Below are positions 40,290 to 48,781 of a DNA stretch of 64,000 nucleotides, piece by piece. The stretch covers positions 2,666,001 through 2,730,000 of the forward strand of contig CBDBPL010000007.1 of NCBI GenBank assembly GCA_965208685.1. The letters are read 5' to 3'. Made by a program: the position numbers and the translations under genes. Below the pieces are notes generated by a model, which was not told the origin of the DNA, did no database searches, and was given only the letters and a program-made list of their open reading frames with translations. The DNA is from JAJEFO01 sp965208685. GTDB taxonomy: Bacteria > Pseudomonadota > Alphaproteobacteria > Rhodobacterales > Rhodobacteraceae. Numbering within the stretch: position 1 is the first letter of the stretch; each line of letters opens with the position of its first letter.

Positions 40290-41083
40290 CAAGGATTCAT
40301 CTGCTGGACCTGCGCGCTCAGTCCGCCATCGAGAATCCACAGCTGCCCGCTGGCATAGCGCGCTTCGTCGGACGCCAGCCAATTGACGAGATTCGCGATG
40401 TCCTCCGGCGTGCCGTATGTCCGCATGGGATGCACGTCGCGAACTGCCCTTTGCAATTGCGTTATGGTCCTGCCGCTACCGCCCGAGCCTTCGCCTTCGA
40501 AGAAGCTCTGCAGCATTGGGGTGTCAACATAGCCCGGGCAAACAGCATTGACGCGAATGCCCTCCGGGCCGTGATCGCAGGCCATGGCGCGGGTCAGCGC
40601 ATGAACCGCGCCCTTCGTGGCACAATAGGCCGCCAGGCCCGGATCGGCGATGAATCCGTCGTACGAGCCGAAATTGATGACGCTGGCGCTCGTGCCACGC
40701 TCTGCCGCCGCGCGAAGCAAGGGCAAGGCATGTTTCGAGGCCAGGAACGTGCCGGTGACATTGACCGCGAAGGACCGGTTCCATTCGTCGAGCGTGGTCT
40801 CCTCGATGGTCTTCTCGATCTCGATTCCGGCTGCGTTGACGAGGACATCGAGCCGGCCCGCCTCGTCGCGCACGCGGTCCATCGCTGCCATGCACTCGTC
40901 TTCGCTCGTGACGTCGAGCCGAACGAAACGGCTGCCGTCGTCATCTTGCCGGTCGAGCGAACCTCCCTCGCCCAGGTCCGCCGAAAAGACCGTCGCGCCT
41001 TCGTTCAGGAAGCGCGCAACGATCGCGCGTCCAATGCCGCCGCGGCCACCCGTGACGAACGCCGTCTTTCCTTCAAGCTTCAT
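40289..41083 (-). CDS. SDR-family oxidoreductase (b)
   Basis: A 264-residue short-chain dehydrogenase: FVTGGRGGIGRAIVARFLNE, then VLVNAAGIEIEKTIEETTLD (N-A-A-G variant), NFGSYDGFIADPG (catalytic Ser) and AAYCATKGAVHALTRAM (Tyr-x-x-x-Lys). INVNAVCPGYVDTP-like sequence follows and the C-terminus is LDGGLSAQVQQMNP. ATG 41083 has AGGAGG nine bases upstream. It is the first gene of a coupled set (SDR b, cleavage-enzyme remnant, SDR a, carnitine-dehydrogenase-like) linked by TGATG junctions. The substrate is not determined; dehydrogenation of a hydroxy-quaternary amine or hydroxy acid is plausible from context. Confidence 0.88.
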   Translation of the reverse strand: MKLEGKTAFVTGGRGGIGRAIVARFLNEGATVFSADLGEGGSLDRQDDDGSRFVRLDVTSEDECMAAMDRVRDEAGRLDVLVNAAGIEIEKTIEETTLDEWNRSFAVNVTGTFLASKHALPLLRAAAERGTSASVINFGSYDGFIADPGLAAYCATKGAVHALTRAMACDHGPEGIRVNAVCPGYVDTPMLQSFFEGEGSGGSGRTITQLQRAVRDVHPMRTYGTPEDIANLVNWLASDEARYASGQLWILDGGLSAQVQQMNP

Positions 41084-41281
41084 GTGCACCAACCTCCTGT
41101 CGCGGTCTTCCGAATTGCGTGGCGGTCACCGCGTGCCACACCTGCTCTCTCCTGCCTGTCCGATCCGGGATCGTGTAGCGAACCGCATTCCCTTTGGATG
41201 CACGGGCAACCGATGGCCGCCCGCGTCTCACGACGTTCCGCACCGGTCGCCCGGCCTCGAACAACACGATGCCAGGCTGCG

Positions 41282-42421
41282 TCACAAGGCCGCCCTGGCG
41301 TAGGTGTCCAGCACGAGTCCGTGAAAGTGGTGCACAGCGTGCTCCGACTTTCCCGAGCCCGTCGGGTTGCTTACGATCCGCCCTTGGGCGAACGCTGGCG
41401 TTGCCATCCCCTTCTGCACGCTTTCGACGATGTCGATGTCTTCGCGCTGCAGCACCTCGTCGAGATAGCGGATTGCATCCTTCTCCATTTCATCCGGTTC
41501 CGGCGTCTCGAGGAAAAAGTCGTAGGTCTCCAGCGTTCGGTCGACGCCGACAGGGATGATGTTCAGCACGATCATGGACGACCGACCCGGATAGCGCATG
41601 AAGCAGGTCGTGGGCCAAAGCCACCAGACCGCGTGGGTGCGCACCGTTGCGTTCGAGACGTCATATGCGGTGTTGGCGCCTTGCCCGGCCTCTGCCATGT
41701 GGCTCGAATAGATGCCGTGGGTCGTCACCTCGTAGGTGTCCATGTCCACCAGGTTGCAGAAGTCCTTGTGGGCGATCGGGCAATGATAGCACTCCAGGAA
41801 ATTGTCGACGACATTCTTCCAGTTCGAGCTGATGTCGTAAGACAGGCGGTGCCCGAACGTGAGTTCCTCGATGTCCGGCGCCCAATGGCGGATTTCGGTC
41901 TCGAGGCCTTCTGACGCGCGGGACAGGGGCATCGCGTCCGGATCCAGGTTCACGAAGACGAATCCCGCGAATTCGGTCACGTGCACCTCGTCGAGGCAGA
42001 TCGAACTCGCGTCGAAGCCGGACAGGTTCTCGGTTTCCGGTGCACGGACCAGTTGACCGTCCAGTCGATAGACCCAGGCATGATAGGGACACATGATCCG
42101 CGACGCCGTCCCTTCTCCGCTGAGAAGATGGTGCGCGCGGTGCTTGCAGACGTTGTAGAAGGCGCGAAGGACACCCTCGCGATCACGCACTATCGCGACC
42201 GGCCTTCCGGCGATTTCGGTTGCAAGGTAGGAACCGGGCTCGCGCAGCTTCTCGACATGGCAAACCCATTGCCAGCTGCGCGCAATGATCTCGGACCGAT
42301 CCACCTCGTACCAGGCCGGGTCCGTGTAGGCGTCCGCCTTCAACGACATTGAGCGGCTCACGTCAGGTGAGTACCCCGCGCCAATCGTCGCGAATTGCTC
42401 TCTGCTTGGCAGATCGGTCAT
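41282..42421 (-). CDS. Rieske non-heme iron oxygenase, alpha subunit (carnitine/betaine-demethylase-like)
   Basis: A 379-residue oxygenase. The Rieske 2Fe-2S motif is YNVCKHRAHHLLSGEG with CPYHAWVYRLDG (C-x-H...C-x-x-H). The mononuclear iron site is in NWKNVVDNFLECYHCPIAH, with the bridging Asp/Glu and two His. The sequence style matches the CntA/GbcA group that demethylates or cleaves quaternary amines such as carnitine, glycine betaine and stachydrine. The reductase partner (CntB/GbcB) is not in the window. It is transcribed divergently from nothing else nearby and lies downstream of the AraC-type regulator on the same strand; the conserved element at 42492-42519 is 70 bp upstream of its ATG. 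Confidence 0.87.
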   Translation of the reverse strand: MTDLPSREQFATIGAGYSPDVSRSMSLKADAYTDPAWYEVDRSEIIARSWQWVCHVEKLREPGSYLATEIAGRPVAIVRDREGVLRAFYNVCKHRAHHLLSGEGTASRIMCPYHAWVYRLDGQLVRAPETENLSGFDASSICLDEVHVTEFAGFVFVNLDPDAMPLSRASEGLETEIRHWAPDIEELTFGHRLSYDISSNWKNVVDNFLECYHCPIAHKDFCNLVDMDTYEVTTHGIYSSHMAEAGQGANTAYDVSNATVRTHAVWWLWPTTCFMRYPGRSSMIVLNIIPVGVDRTLETYDFFLETPEPDEMEKDAIRYLDEVLQREDIDIVESVQKGMATPAFAQGRIVSNPTGSGKSEHAVHHFHGLVLDTYARAAL

Positions 42422-42491
42422 CGAGTGTACCCTCGTGTCAGGCGCGCCCTGTCCGATCTTGCAGCCGAAACGAATTCCGGCAATTCACCAA

Positions 42492-42519
42492 ATTGGCCGC
42501 CAATTTAACCTGACTGGCC
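42492..42519 (-). promoter_or_regulatory. 28-bp conserved element upstream of the Rieske gene
   Basis: Read on the minus strand it ends with AAATTGGCGGCCAAT, whose core ATTGGCGGCCAAT is a palindrome with 6-bp arms. It matches the element at 43533-43560 in 25 of 28 positions, in the same orientation relative to its target and at similar distance (70 bp before the Rieske ATG). It overlaps the stop codon of the regulator gene. Probable binding site of the adjacent AraC-type activator. Confidence 0.65.
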
Positions 42520-43542
42520 GTGCGGCGTCCTGTGCATTGGCCACGACCGAAATTCAAACGGGACCCGGCCTTCCACGCGGTCGGTCCGGGGAGAAATGCC
42601 GAAGCGCGTCTTGTAGGTCCTGCTGAAATGAACCTGGCTCGAAAATCCTGATGCAAGCGCGACCTGCGACATCGGCAATTCCGTCTGGGTGACGAGGCCA
42701 CGCGCGCGGTCCAGGCGAATGTCACGATAGTAGGCCGAGGGAGGAGTCTTCACATACCGCCGGAACAAGCGGTCAAGCTGCCTGTGAGAGACTTTGACAC
42801 GACGACAGACTTCAGAAATCCTGAGCGGCTCTTCAAGGTTCTTCTCCATCAGGTCAATGGCGCGGAACAGTTTTTCCGGTATGCGGCGGCCAAAGGGTTC
42901 GGAGGACTCGGCAACCTGCCGCGTCCCGGCTGGCCGCACGGATTGCACGAACAGGTACTTGGCGGCCGCATTTGCGAGACCCTCGCCTCGCAATTCGCTC
43001 AACAGGAGAAGCGCGCATTCCGTCGCCGCCGTGCCGCCGGAACAGGTGAACCGGCCTTGATCGAAGACAAAAAGGTCATCGCAGACCTCGATGCCGGGGA
43101 ACTTCTCGCCAAATGCGCCGAGATGTTCGTAATGCATGGTGGCGCGGCGTCCGTCGAGCAGCCCGGCCTCGGCCAAGATGAAGGCGCCCGTGTCCAGCGC
43201 GCCGACGCTGCTTCCAGTGCGCGCAAAGCGCCACAGATTCGCATGCAGGACAGCACCGGAAAATGACTCCGGCGTCCAACTGGCGGAGAGCAACACCAGA
43301 TCGGGGGCCTTGTCCCGGAATTCGGAGAGCGCGCCTGTCTCGATCGTCACGCCGTTGCTCGCCAGGCAAGGCCCGCCCCGTTCCGAAACGATCTTCCAGT
43401 GGAAAAATGTCTTGCCTTCGATATAGTTTGCTGCGCGGAATGGATCCAGGAATGACATCGTGGCCGCAATGTTGAAATGCGGCGTAACCACGATCAGAAT
43501 GTGAAAGTCGTCGGTCCTCTCGAGGGGCATCTGACCAGTCAT
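42505..43542 (-). CDS. GlxA/GbdR-type AraC-family regulator (DJ-1-like domain plus HTH)
   Basis: A 345-residue activator. The N-terminal two thirds form a class-I glutamine-amidotransferase-like (DJ-1/PfpI) domain: HILIVVTPHFNIAATMSFLD, then LVLLSASWTPESF, then GALDTGAFILAEAGLLDGRR and FTCSGGTAATECALLLLSEL. The C-terminal AraC domain has ISEVCRRVKVSHRQLDRLFR and the second helix-turn-helix VALASGFSSQVHFSRTYKTR. This architecture is that of GbdR and CdhR, which control glycine betaine and carnitine catabolism. ATG 43542 lies inside the conserved element at 43533-43560, suggesting autoregulation. It is placed between its two probable targets. Confidence 0.9.
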   Translation of the reverse strand: MTGQMPLERTDDFHILIVVTPHFNIAATMSFLDPFRAANYIEGKTFFHWKIVSERGGPCLASNGVTIETGALSEFRDKAPDLVLLSASWTPESFSGAVLHANLWRFARTGSSVGALDTGAFILAEAGLLDGRRATMHYEHLGAFGEKFPGIEVCDDLFVFDQGRFTCSGGTAATECALLLLSELRGEGLANAAAKYLFVQSVRPAGTRQVAESSEPFGRRIPEKLFRAIDLMEKNLEEPLRISEVCRRVKVSHRQLDRLFRRYVKTPPSAYYRDIRLDRARGLVTQTELPMSQVALASGFSSQVHFSRTYKTRFGISPRTDRVEGRVPFEFRSWPMHRTPHGQSG

Positions 43543-43560
43543 GTGAAATTGGCGGCCAAT
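43533..43560 (+). promoter_or_regulatory. 28-bp conserved element upstream of the betaine-type importer
   Basis: The plus-strand copy ends with AAATTGGCGGCCAAT at 43546-43560, 80 bp before the binding-protein ATG. It matches the copy at 42492-42519 in 25 of 28 positions, and the last 15 are identical. It also covers the start codon of the AraC-type regulator on the other strand, so one site could serve activation of the importer and autoregulation. Confidence 0.65.
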
Positions 43561-43640
43561 CCGGTTAAACCACGAAATCCGTGGGCAGGACAATCGCCAC
43601 AGTGACGTGAGCTTAGTGAACTGAAGCTAGGGAGAGCAAA

Positions 43641-44591
43641 ATGATCAAGACAATCACGACAGTTGCGACCGTGCTTGCCGCCACGGGTGTCCAGGCGGCC
43701 GAACTCGGTGCGGTGGACGAGCCGATCAGGCTTGCCATCAACGAATGGACGGGCCAGCACATCTCGACGCACGTTGCGGGCGAGATGCTCAAGGCAGCCG
43801 GCTACCAGGTCGAATACGTGACTGCGGGCTACATGAACATGTACCAGGCGATGTCGGACGGAGAGTTGCATGCGGCCGTGGAAATCTGGTCTTCGAACGT
43901 CTCTGACGACTACGCCAAGAAGGTCGAGGGCGGAGGCGTCGTCGAGCTCGGCGATCTCGGGCTCGATGCGAAGGAAGGGATTGCCTATCCGGCCCACGTG
44001 GCAGAGCTGTGCCAGGGACTCCCGGCCTGGGAGGCCCTGAAGGACTGCGCCGGGACATTTGCCACCGCCGAGACGCTGCCTTCCGGTCGCCTCGTGGACT
44101 ATCCCGCCGACTGGGGCACTCCCGGTGCCGATCGCATGACCGGGCTGGACCTGCCATTCAAGGCGGTGCCGGCCGGCTCCGAAGGTGCGCTCATCGCAGA
44201 ACTTCGCGCTTCGACCGAGCGGAAATCACCCCTGCTGATCACGTTCTGGCAGCCGCACTGGGCAATGTCCGCCTATGACGTGAAGTTCGTGGACCTCCCT
44301 GTCGGCAACGAGGACTGCTTCAACGATCCGGCCTGGGGCCCGAACCCGAACGCCGTCAACGACTGTGATTTCGCGCCAAGCCGCATCTTCAAGGCAGGCT
44401 GGGTCGGGATCGAGGACATGTGGCCGGCCGCCTTCGAGATTCTCAGCAACTACACGCTGTCGGTCGAAGACCAGCAGCCCATGATGGGAGCCGTCGACGT
44501 GGATGACGGCAGCGTCGAAGAGGTGGTCGCCGACTGGATGGCAGGCAACGAGGCCAAGTGGAAACCGGTCGTGGACGCGGCGACGCGCTGA
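43641..44591 (+). CDS. Quaternary-amine ABC transporter substrate-binding protein (OpuAC family)
   Basis: A 316-residue periplasmic protein. The signal peptide MIKTITTVATVLAATGVQAA precedes ELGAVDEPIRLAINEWTGQH. Conserved OpuAC/ProX-type blocks: AVEIWSSNVSDDYAKKVEGG and SPLLITFWQPHWAMSAYDVK, the latter with aromatic residues that form the cation-pi box for trimethylammonium groups. FAPSRIFKAGWVGIEDMWPA follows. AGGGAGAG lies just before the ATG. It is the first gene of a three-gene importer (binding protein, ATPase, permease) with the conserved activator element upstream. Ligand: glycine betaine, carnitine, choline or a relative; context favours carnitine or betaine. Confidence 0.9.
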   Translation: MIKTITTVATVLAATGVQAAELGAVDEPIRLAINEWTGQHISTHVAGEMLKAAGYQVEYVTAGYMNMYQAMSDGELHAAVEIWSSNVSDDYAKKVEGGGVVELGDLGLDAKEGIAYPAHVAELCQGLPAWEALKDCAGTFATAETLPSGRLVDYPADWGTPGADRMTGLDLPFKAVPAGSEGALIAELRASTERKSPLLITFWQPHWAMSAYDVKFVDLPVGNEDCFNDPAWGPNPNAVNDCDFAPSRIFKAGWVGIEDMWPAAFEILSNYTLSVEDQQPMMGAVDVDDGSVEEVVADWMAGNEAKWKPVVDAATR

Positions 44592-44596
44592 TCTCC

Positions 44597-45640
44597 ATGG
44601 CGGAACAGCCTGCCATTTCCGTCGCCGGTCTCTGGCAGGTCTTTGGGTCAGATTCTGCGTCCGCCTTCCGGCGGGCGCAGGGCGACGGAGGCAGCGCACG
44701 GGACATTGCCGGGCGCCTGGAGGAACGCGGGTGCATTCCGGCCGTTCGCGACGCCTGCTTCGAGGTGGCCGAAGGCGAACTCTTCGTGATCATGGGGCTC
44801 TCAGGGTCCGGGAAGTCCACGCTGCTGCGGGGAATTTCGCGTCTTGTCGAGCCGACGGCCGGCCACGTCTCGATCGAGGGCGAGGATGTCCTCGCAGCCT
44901 CCAAGGCGAGAATGACCGAGCTTCGACGGTCCAGGATCGGGATGGTGTTTCAGCATTTCGGCCTGTTCCCGCACATGTCGGTGATCGACAATGTCGCCTT
45001 CCCGCTGAAGGTCGGCGGCATGGGCCGCCGCGAGCGCCACGACAAGGTGCAAGACATCATCGAGATGGTTGGCCTGAAAGGCCGGGAAGGTGCGTATCCG
45101 CGTGAACTGTCGGGGGGCCAGCGTCAACGTGTCGGGATCGCACGCTCGCTCGCGGGAGACTGCAGCGTCTGGTTCCTGGACGAACCCTTTTCGGCGCTCG
45201 ACCCTCTGATCCGCCGCCAGCTGCAAGACGAGTTCCTCGACATTCGGGCCAGGCTGAACACCACGATCGTGTTCATCACCCACGACATCGCCGAGGCCCT
45301 GAAACTCGCCGACCGGATTGCAATCATGCGTGACGGCGAAATCGTGCAGATCGGGACACCGGCGGATATCGTGCTGCACCCGGTCGACGACTACGTGCGC
45401 GAGTTTGCGCGCGATGTCGTGCGCGGCCGGCACGCCAAGGTCGGATCGATCATGCGGTCAGATGACAGTCGCGCGGCGAACGGCACGCCCGGCTTGCGTC
45501 CCGACATGACCCTTGAAGACGCACTGGCGACCTGCATGGCTCACCAAGAACCGGTCGCGGTCTATGACGACGGCGGCAACCTGCTCGGCACGGTCGATCC
45601 ACAAGACATCGCCAGCGCCCTGAAGGCCGACCGCGCATGA
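44597..45640 (+). CDS. proV: Quaternary-amine ABC transporter ATPase (ProV/OpuAA family)
   Basis: A 347-residue ATPase with Walker A (IMGLSGSGKSTLLRGISRLV), Q-loop (VFQHFGLFPHMSV), signature (ELSGGQRQRVGIARSLAGD) and Walker B (WFLDEPFSALDPLIRRQLQD) followed by the switch His in FITHDIAEALKLADRIAIM. The C-terminal ~75 residues are degenerate CBS-type sensor sequence (YDDGGNLLGTVDPQDIASAL), as in ProV. Before Walker A there is an extra ~35-residue N-terminal segment containing RRAQGDGGSARDIAG, common in ProV relatives. It overlaps the permease gene by 4 bp. Confidence 0.92.
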   Translation: MAEQPAISVAGLWQVFGSDSASAFRRAQGDGGSARDIAGRLEERGCIPAVRDACFEVAEGELFVIMGLSGSGKSTLLRGISRLVEPTAGHVSIEGEDVLAASKARMTELRRSRIGMVFQHFGLFPHMSVIDNVAFPLKVGGMGRRERHDKVQDIIEMVGLKGREGAYPRELSGGQRQRVGIARSLAGDCSVWFLDEPFSALDPLIRRQLQDEFLDIRARLNTTIVFITHDIAEALKLADRIAIMRDGEIVQIGTPADIVLHPVDDYVREFARDVVRGRHAKVGSIMRSDDSRAANGTPGLRPDMTLEDALATCMAHQEPVAVYDDGGNLLGTVDPQDIASALKADRA

Positions 45641-47703
45641 GCGCGAGCCGGGGAATGCCCGCAACGAGCCCGCCCGGACCGTCAAGGGGCCTGCTTGCAG
45701 CGCTTCTCACCCTGGCCACAGGCGCAGCCTGCCTGTTGCTGCAAGACTACGCGCCGTGGATGGTGCGCTTTCCCGAGGCATGGACGCTGCCGGCGACAGA
45801 ACTGGTCGGAGCCGGACTGGACGCCGTCCTGAGCACGATCAAGCCGGTGATGCGGGCATGGTCCTGGCTGCTCTCCTTTCCGATGAGCTGGGCAAATGCC
45901 GTGCTTGTCGGCTCGCCCTGGCCGCTGATCATCGGCGCGTTTACGGCCGCGGGATGGTACCTCGGCGGGTTCCGCATGGCGTTTCTCACGTTCCTGGGAT
46001 TCGGGTTCGTCCTGCTTTCGGGCTATTGGAGCGAAAGCATGAACACGCTGAGCCTCGTGTCGGTTTCAGTTCCCCTGGCAGTCCTGGCGGGCGGCAGCCT
46101 TGGCATCCTCGCAAACGAAGTGCCGCGCATCCGGACCGCCCTACTGGCGGCGCTCGACGCGATGCAGACGATCCCGACCTTCGCCTACCTGACACCGCTC
46201 CTGCTGCTGTTCGGGTTCGGCCCGGTGGTCGGACTCGTTGCCTCAGCAATCTACGCCGCGCCCCCCATGGCACGAAACGTCATCCTGGGGCTCGAACGGG
46301 TTGATCCCGAAGTCAAGGAAGCATCGATCATGTCCGGCGCGACCAGGTGGCAGCAGTTGTTCCTGGTCGAGATTCCGGCGGCGAGCCAGCAGATCATGGT
46401 GGGCGTGAACCAATGCCTGATGGCATCCTTGTCGATGGTGATCATTGCGGCGGTCATCGGCGGCTTCAACGACATCGGCTGGGAAGTGCTTCTGACCATG
46501 CGCAAGGCACAGTTCGGCCAGGCATTCCTGGCCGGCCTGGTGATCGTGATATTCGCGATCGTGATAGATCGTCTGTCAGGATCGCTTGCACTGGAACGAA
46601 GGCGCCACGACCGGCGTGTCACGTGGGGCCTGCTGCTTTCTGGCGCCGTCGGGGCCGCCCTGCTTGCCTTGACGGGGGCCGACGCGGCTCCCGAGGGCGT
46701 GTTCTCGGCGGCCGCGGTCGCCGTGGACGACAGCCTGGGCGCATTCACCGCCTTGCACGGAGCCACGCTGGACGGAATCAAGAATTCGGCAATGTTCTAT
46801 GGGTTGCTTCCGCTGCGCATCGGCCTTGACCAGGCGGTCCTGCCTTTCACCTGGGGTTTCCAGTGGACCCCCGCGATGAGTCTTTGGCTGTTTGGAGTCG
46901 CGGTTCTCGCCGGGCTAGCGCTTGCCGCAACGGGGCGGCAAATGGCTGGTGCGGGCCTGGTGATCGCCGTCGGCGTTGTCGAAACCGGAATCGCGGATCT
47001 GCCCTGGCCGTTCGTGATCGTCGGAACCATGGCACTTGCATTGCTTGCCCAGGGAATTCGGCTCGCCGTCCTCTCGGCCGCTCTTCTTGGGCTCGTGCTG
47101 GTTTCAGGTCTCTGGGATCGTGCGCTGCTGTCGCTGTACCTTTCGGGCGCCGCCGTTGTCGCCTGCGTCATCGCGGGGGGCGCACTCGGCCTCTTGTCGG
47201 CCGTTTCCGAAATCGCCTGGATGATCATTCGCCCGGTCTGCGACATGCTTCAGACGATTCCCCTGTTCGTATTCCTGATCCCGACGCTGATGTTCTTCCA
47301 GATCGGCGAGTTCAGCGCATTTCTTGCGATCTGCGCCTATGCCGTGGTTCCGATGATCCGCTACACGCGTCACGGCCTGGTCTCGACACCACCGGAGATG
47401 CTGGAAGCCGCGACCTCGAGCGGGGCGACGCCATGGCAGACGATGACCGATGTGCGCATGCCTTATGCCGCGCCGACGATCCTGCTGGGACTCAACCAGA
47501 CGATCCTCTATGCCTTCGCAATGCTGGTGATCGCCGCCCTGATCGGAACAACCGGACTCGGCCAGTCGATCTACCTGGCACTGGGGCAGGCCGACGTTGG
47601 GCTCGGGGTAAGCGCAGGTGCGGCGATGGCGATCCTGGCCTTCGTCGCCGACCGGCTTGCACAAGGATTTGCCGAAGAGCGGCGGAGGGCACTGGGCCTC
47701 TAG
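45637..47703 (+). CDS. proW: Quaternary-amine ABC transporter permease, tandem-duplicated ProW
   Basis: A 688-residue inner-membrane protein with two ProW-type permease units. The first has LLAALDAMQTIPTFAYLTPL and the cytoplasmic coupling EASIMSGATRWQQLFLVEIP. The second has IRPVCDMLQTIPLFVFLIPT and EAATSSGATPWQTMTDVRMP followed by TILLGLNQTILYAFAMLVIA. The EAA-like loops lie near residues 228 and 589. Most ProW/OpuAB permeases have one unit and work as a homodimer; here both halves are in a single chain. A central segment (about 315-430) with extra helices joins the halves. Confidence 0.9.
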   Translation: MSASRGMPATSPPGPSRGLLAALLTLATGAACLLLQDYAPWMVRFPEAWTLPATELVGAGLDAVLSTIKPVMRAWSWLLSFPMSWANAVLVGSPWPLIIGAFTAAGWYLGGFRMAFLTFLGFGFVLLSGYWSESMNTLSLVSVSVPLAVLAGGSLGILANEVPRIRTALLAALDAMQTIPTFAYLTPLLLLFGFGPVVGLVASAIYAAPPMARNVILGLERVDPEVKEASIMSGATRWQQLFLVEIPAASQQIMVGVNQCLMASLSMVIIAAVIGGFNDIGWEVLLTMRKAQFGQAFLAGLVIVIFAIVIDRLSGSLALERRRHDRRVTWGLLLSGAVGAALLALTGADAAPEGVFSAAAVAVDDSLGAFTALHGATLDGIKNSAMFYGLLPLRIGLDQAVLPFTWGFQWTPAMSLWLFGVAVLAGLALAATGRQMAGAGLVIAVGVVETGIADLPWPFVIVGTMALALLAQGIRLAVLSAALLGLVLVSGLWDRALLSLYLSGAAVVACVIAGGALGLLSAVSEIAWMIIRPVCDMLQTIPLFVFLIPTLMFFQIGEFSAFLAICAYAVVPMIRYTRHGLVSTPPEMLEAATSSGATPWQTMTDVRMPYAAPTILLGLNQTILYAFAMLVIAALIGTTGLGQSIYLALGQADVGLGVSAGAAMAILAFVADRLAQGFAEERRRALGL

Positions 47704-47769
47704 GCGCGCATCTTGATCGACGCGGATTGCGGCATCTCCTCCCTCGCCCTGACGGGCACGACCTCGAAG

Positions 47770-48585
47770 TCAGGGAAGCCGCTCACAAAACGCCTCGTAC
47801 TCGGCATCATCAATGTCCGCGGTCTCGTCCTGGCCGGGAAAGCTGCCGTCACGCGCCTCCTTGGCGAATGCTTCCAGCGCGGCGCGACGTTCAACCTTCA
47901 TGCGTTCGTGAAGCGCATGAAGGTTGCCGAAGGCCCGAGCGTGCCGGGGCCTCTCGGGTTGCTCCCCGCATATGTCGTTCTGAAACAGGTAGATGACGTC
48001 GCCGCCGGATCCGGAACCGAGCGAGGACGTGACAAGCGTAGTGCGACGGCTGATCTCCGTCATCACCCTGACACAAATGACCTCGGCTTCGACCGAGAAG
48101 GCACCGGCATCCTCCATGCGCCGGAATGCCTGCCAGAGTTCCAAGGCTTCGCCGGCCGTCTTGCCTATGGCGCGCAAGCCGCCGTTCCAGGTGGACTTCC
48201 GGGGCACGAGGCCCAGGTGGCACATGACGGGAATGTCCTCGCGGGCAAGCATCTCCACGACATGCGGCCCCCGCGCGGTGTACACGGAATCCGCACCGTC
48301 CTTCATCGCGCGAAACGCTGCATTGAGAACGTCCCTGTCAGTCGGAAAATCCGGCAAGGATATCGCGGCAGTAAAGAACATGTCCGGCGCCCCGACCCGG
48401 ACCGCCTTCGTGTTGTGCGCATTCCCCATGACGAGATCCAGGCCCGATTCCCAGGCCGCGGCCGCCTCTTCCGTGGCATTTGCCGTGGTCTGAACGAGCT
48501 TGCGCACGCCCTTCAGGGCTCGCAGGTCGGCTGCAGTGTAGTTTCGCCGTTGCGGCCTCGCGTCCCAGTCGTAGATCCGTTTCAC
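47770..48585 (-). CDS. Ketopantoate hydroxymethyltransferase (PanB)-like enzyme
   Basis: A ~271-residue TIM-barrel protein of the PanB / PEP-mutase-like superfamily. VMCHLGLVPRKSTWNGGLRA follows the G-H-x-G-L-x-P-Q pattern of PanB, with GKTAGEALELWQAFRRMEDA and AGAFSVEAEVICVRVMTEIS after it. GADSVYTARGPHVVEMLARE is also PanB-like, but metal-ligand positions differ and DVIYLFQNDICGEQPER replaces the usual G-Q-V-L-V-x-x-D block. It is thus more likely a paralog with another substrate than the pantothenate enzyme. GGGGAGG touches an ATG at 48591, so GTG at 48585, six bases after it, is taken as start. It converges on the betaine-type importer. Confidence 0.75.
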   Translation of the reverse strand: MKRIYDWDARPQRRNYTAADLRALKGVRKLVQTTANATEEAAAAWESGLDLVMGNAHNTKAVRVGAPDMFFTAAISLPDFPTDRDVLNAAFRAMKDGADSVYTARGPHVVEMLAREDIPVMCHLGLVPRKSTWNGGLRAIGKTAGEALELWQAFRRMEDAGAFSVEAEVICVRVMTEISRRTTLVTSSLGSGSGGDVIYLFQNDICGEQPERPRHARAFGNLHALHERMKVERRAALEAFAKEARDGSFPGQDETADIDDAEYEAFCERLP

Positions 48586-48781
48586 TGCCATCCTCCCCGG
48601 CTCTGCACAATTGAACCGTTTCGGTTTAGGTCTTGCAAGTGCCACAGCAGATAGCATTTATTCGCGCTGCACGAAATGGACAGAGGGTGTCTCCCGGACA
48701 CGTCCGGCGCCGGAAGCGGCGTGCGAAATCCCTCGACAGCCGCACAACGCCGGGCATTGCCGGCCCTGAGGAGGGAAACGC

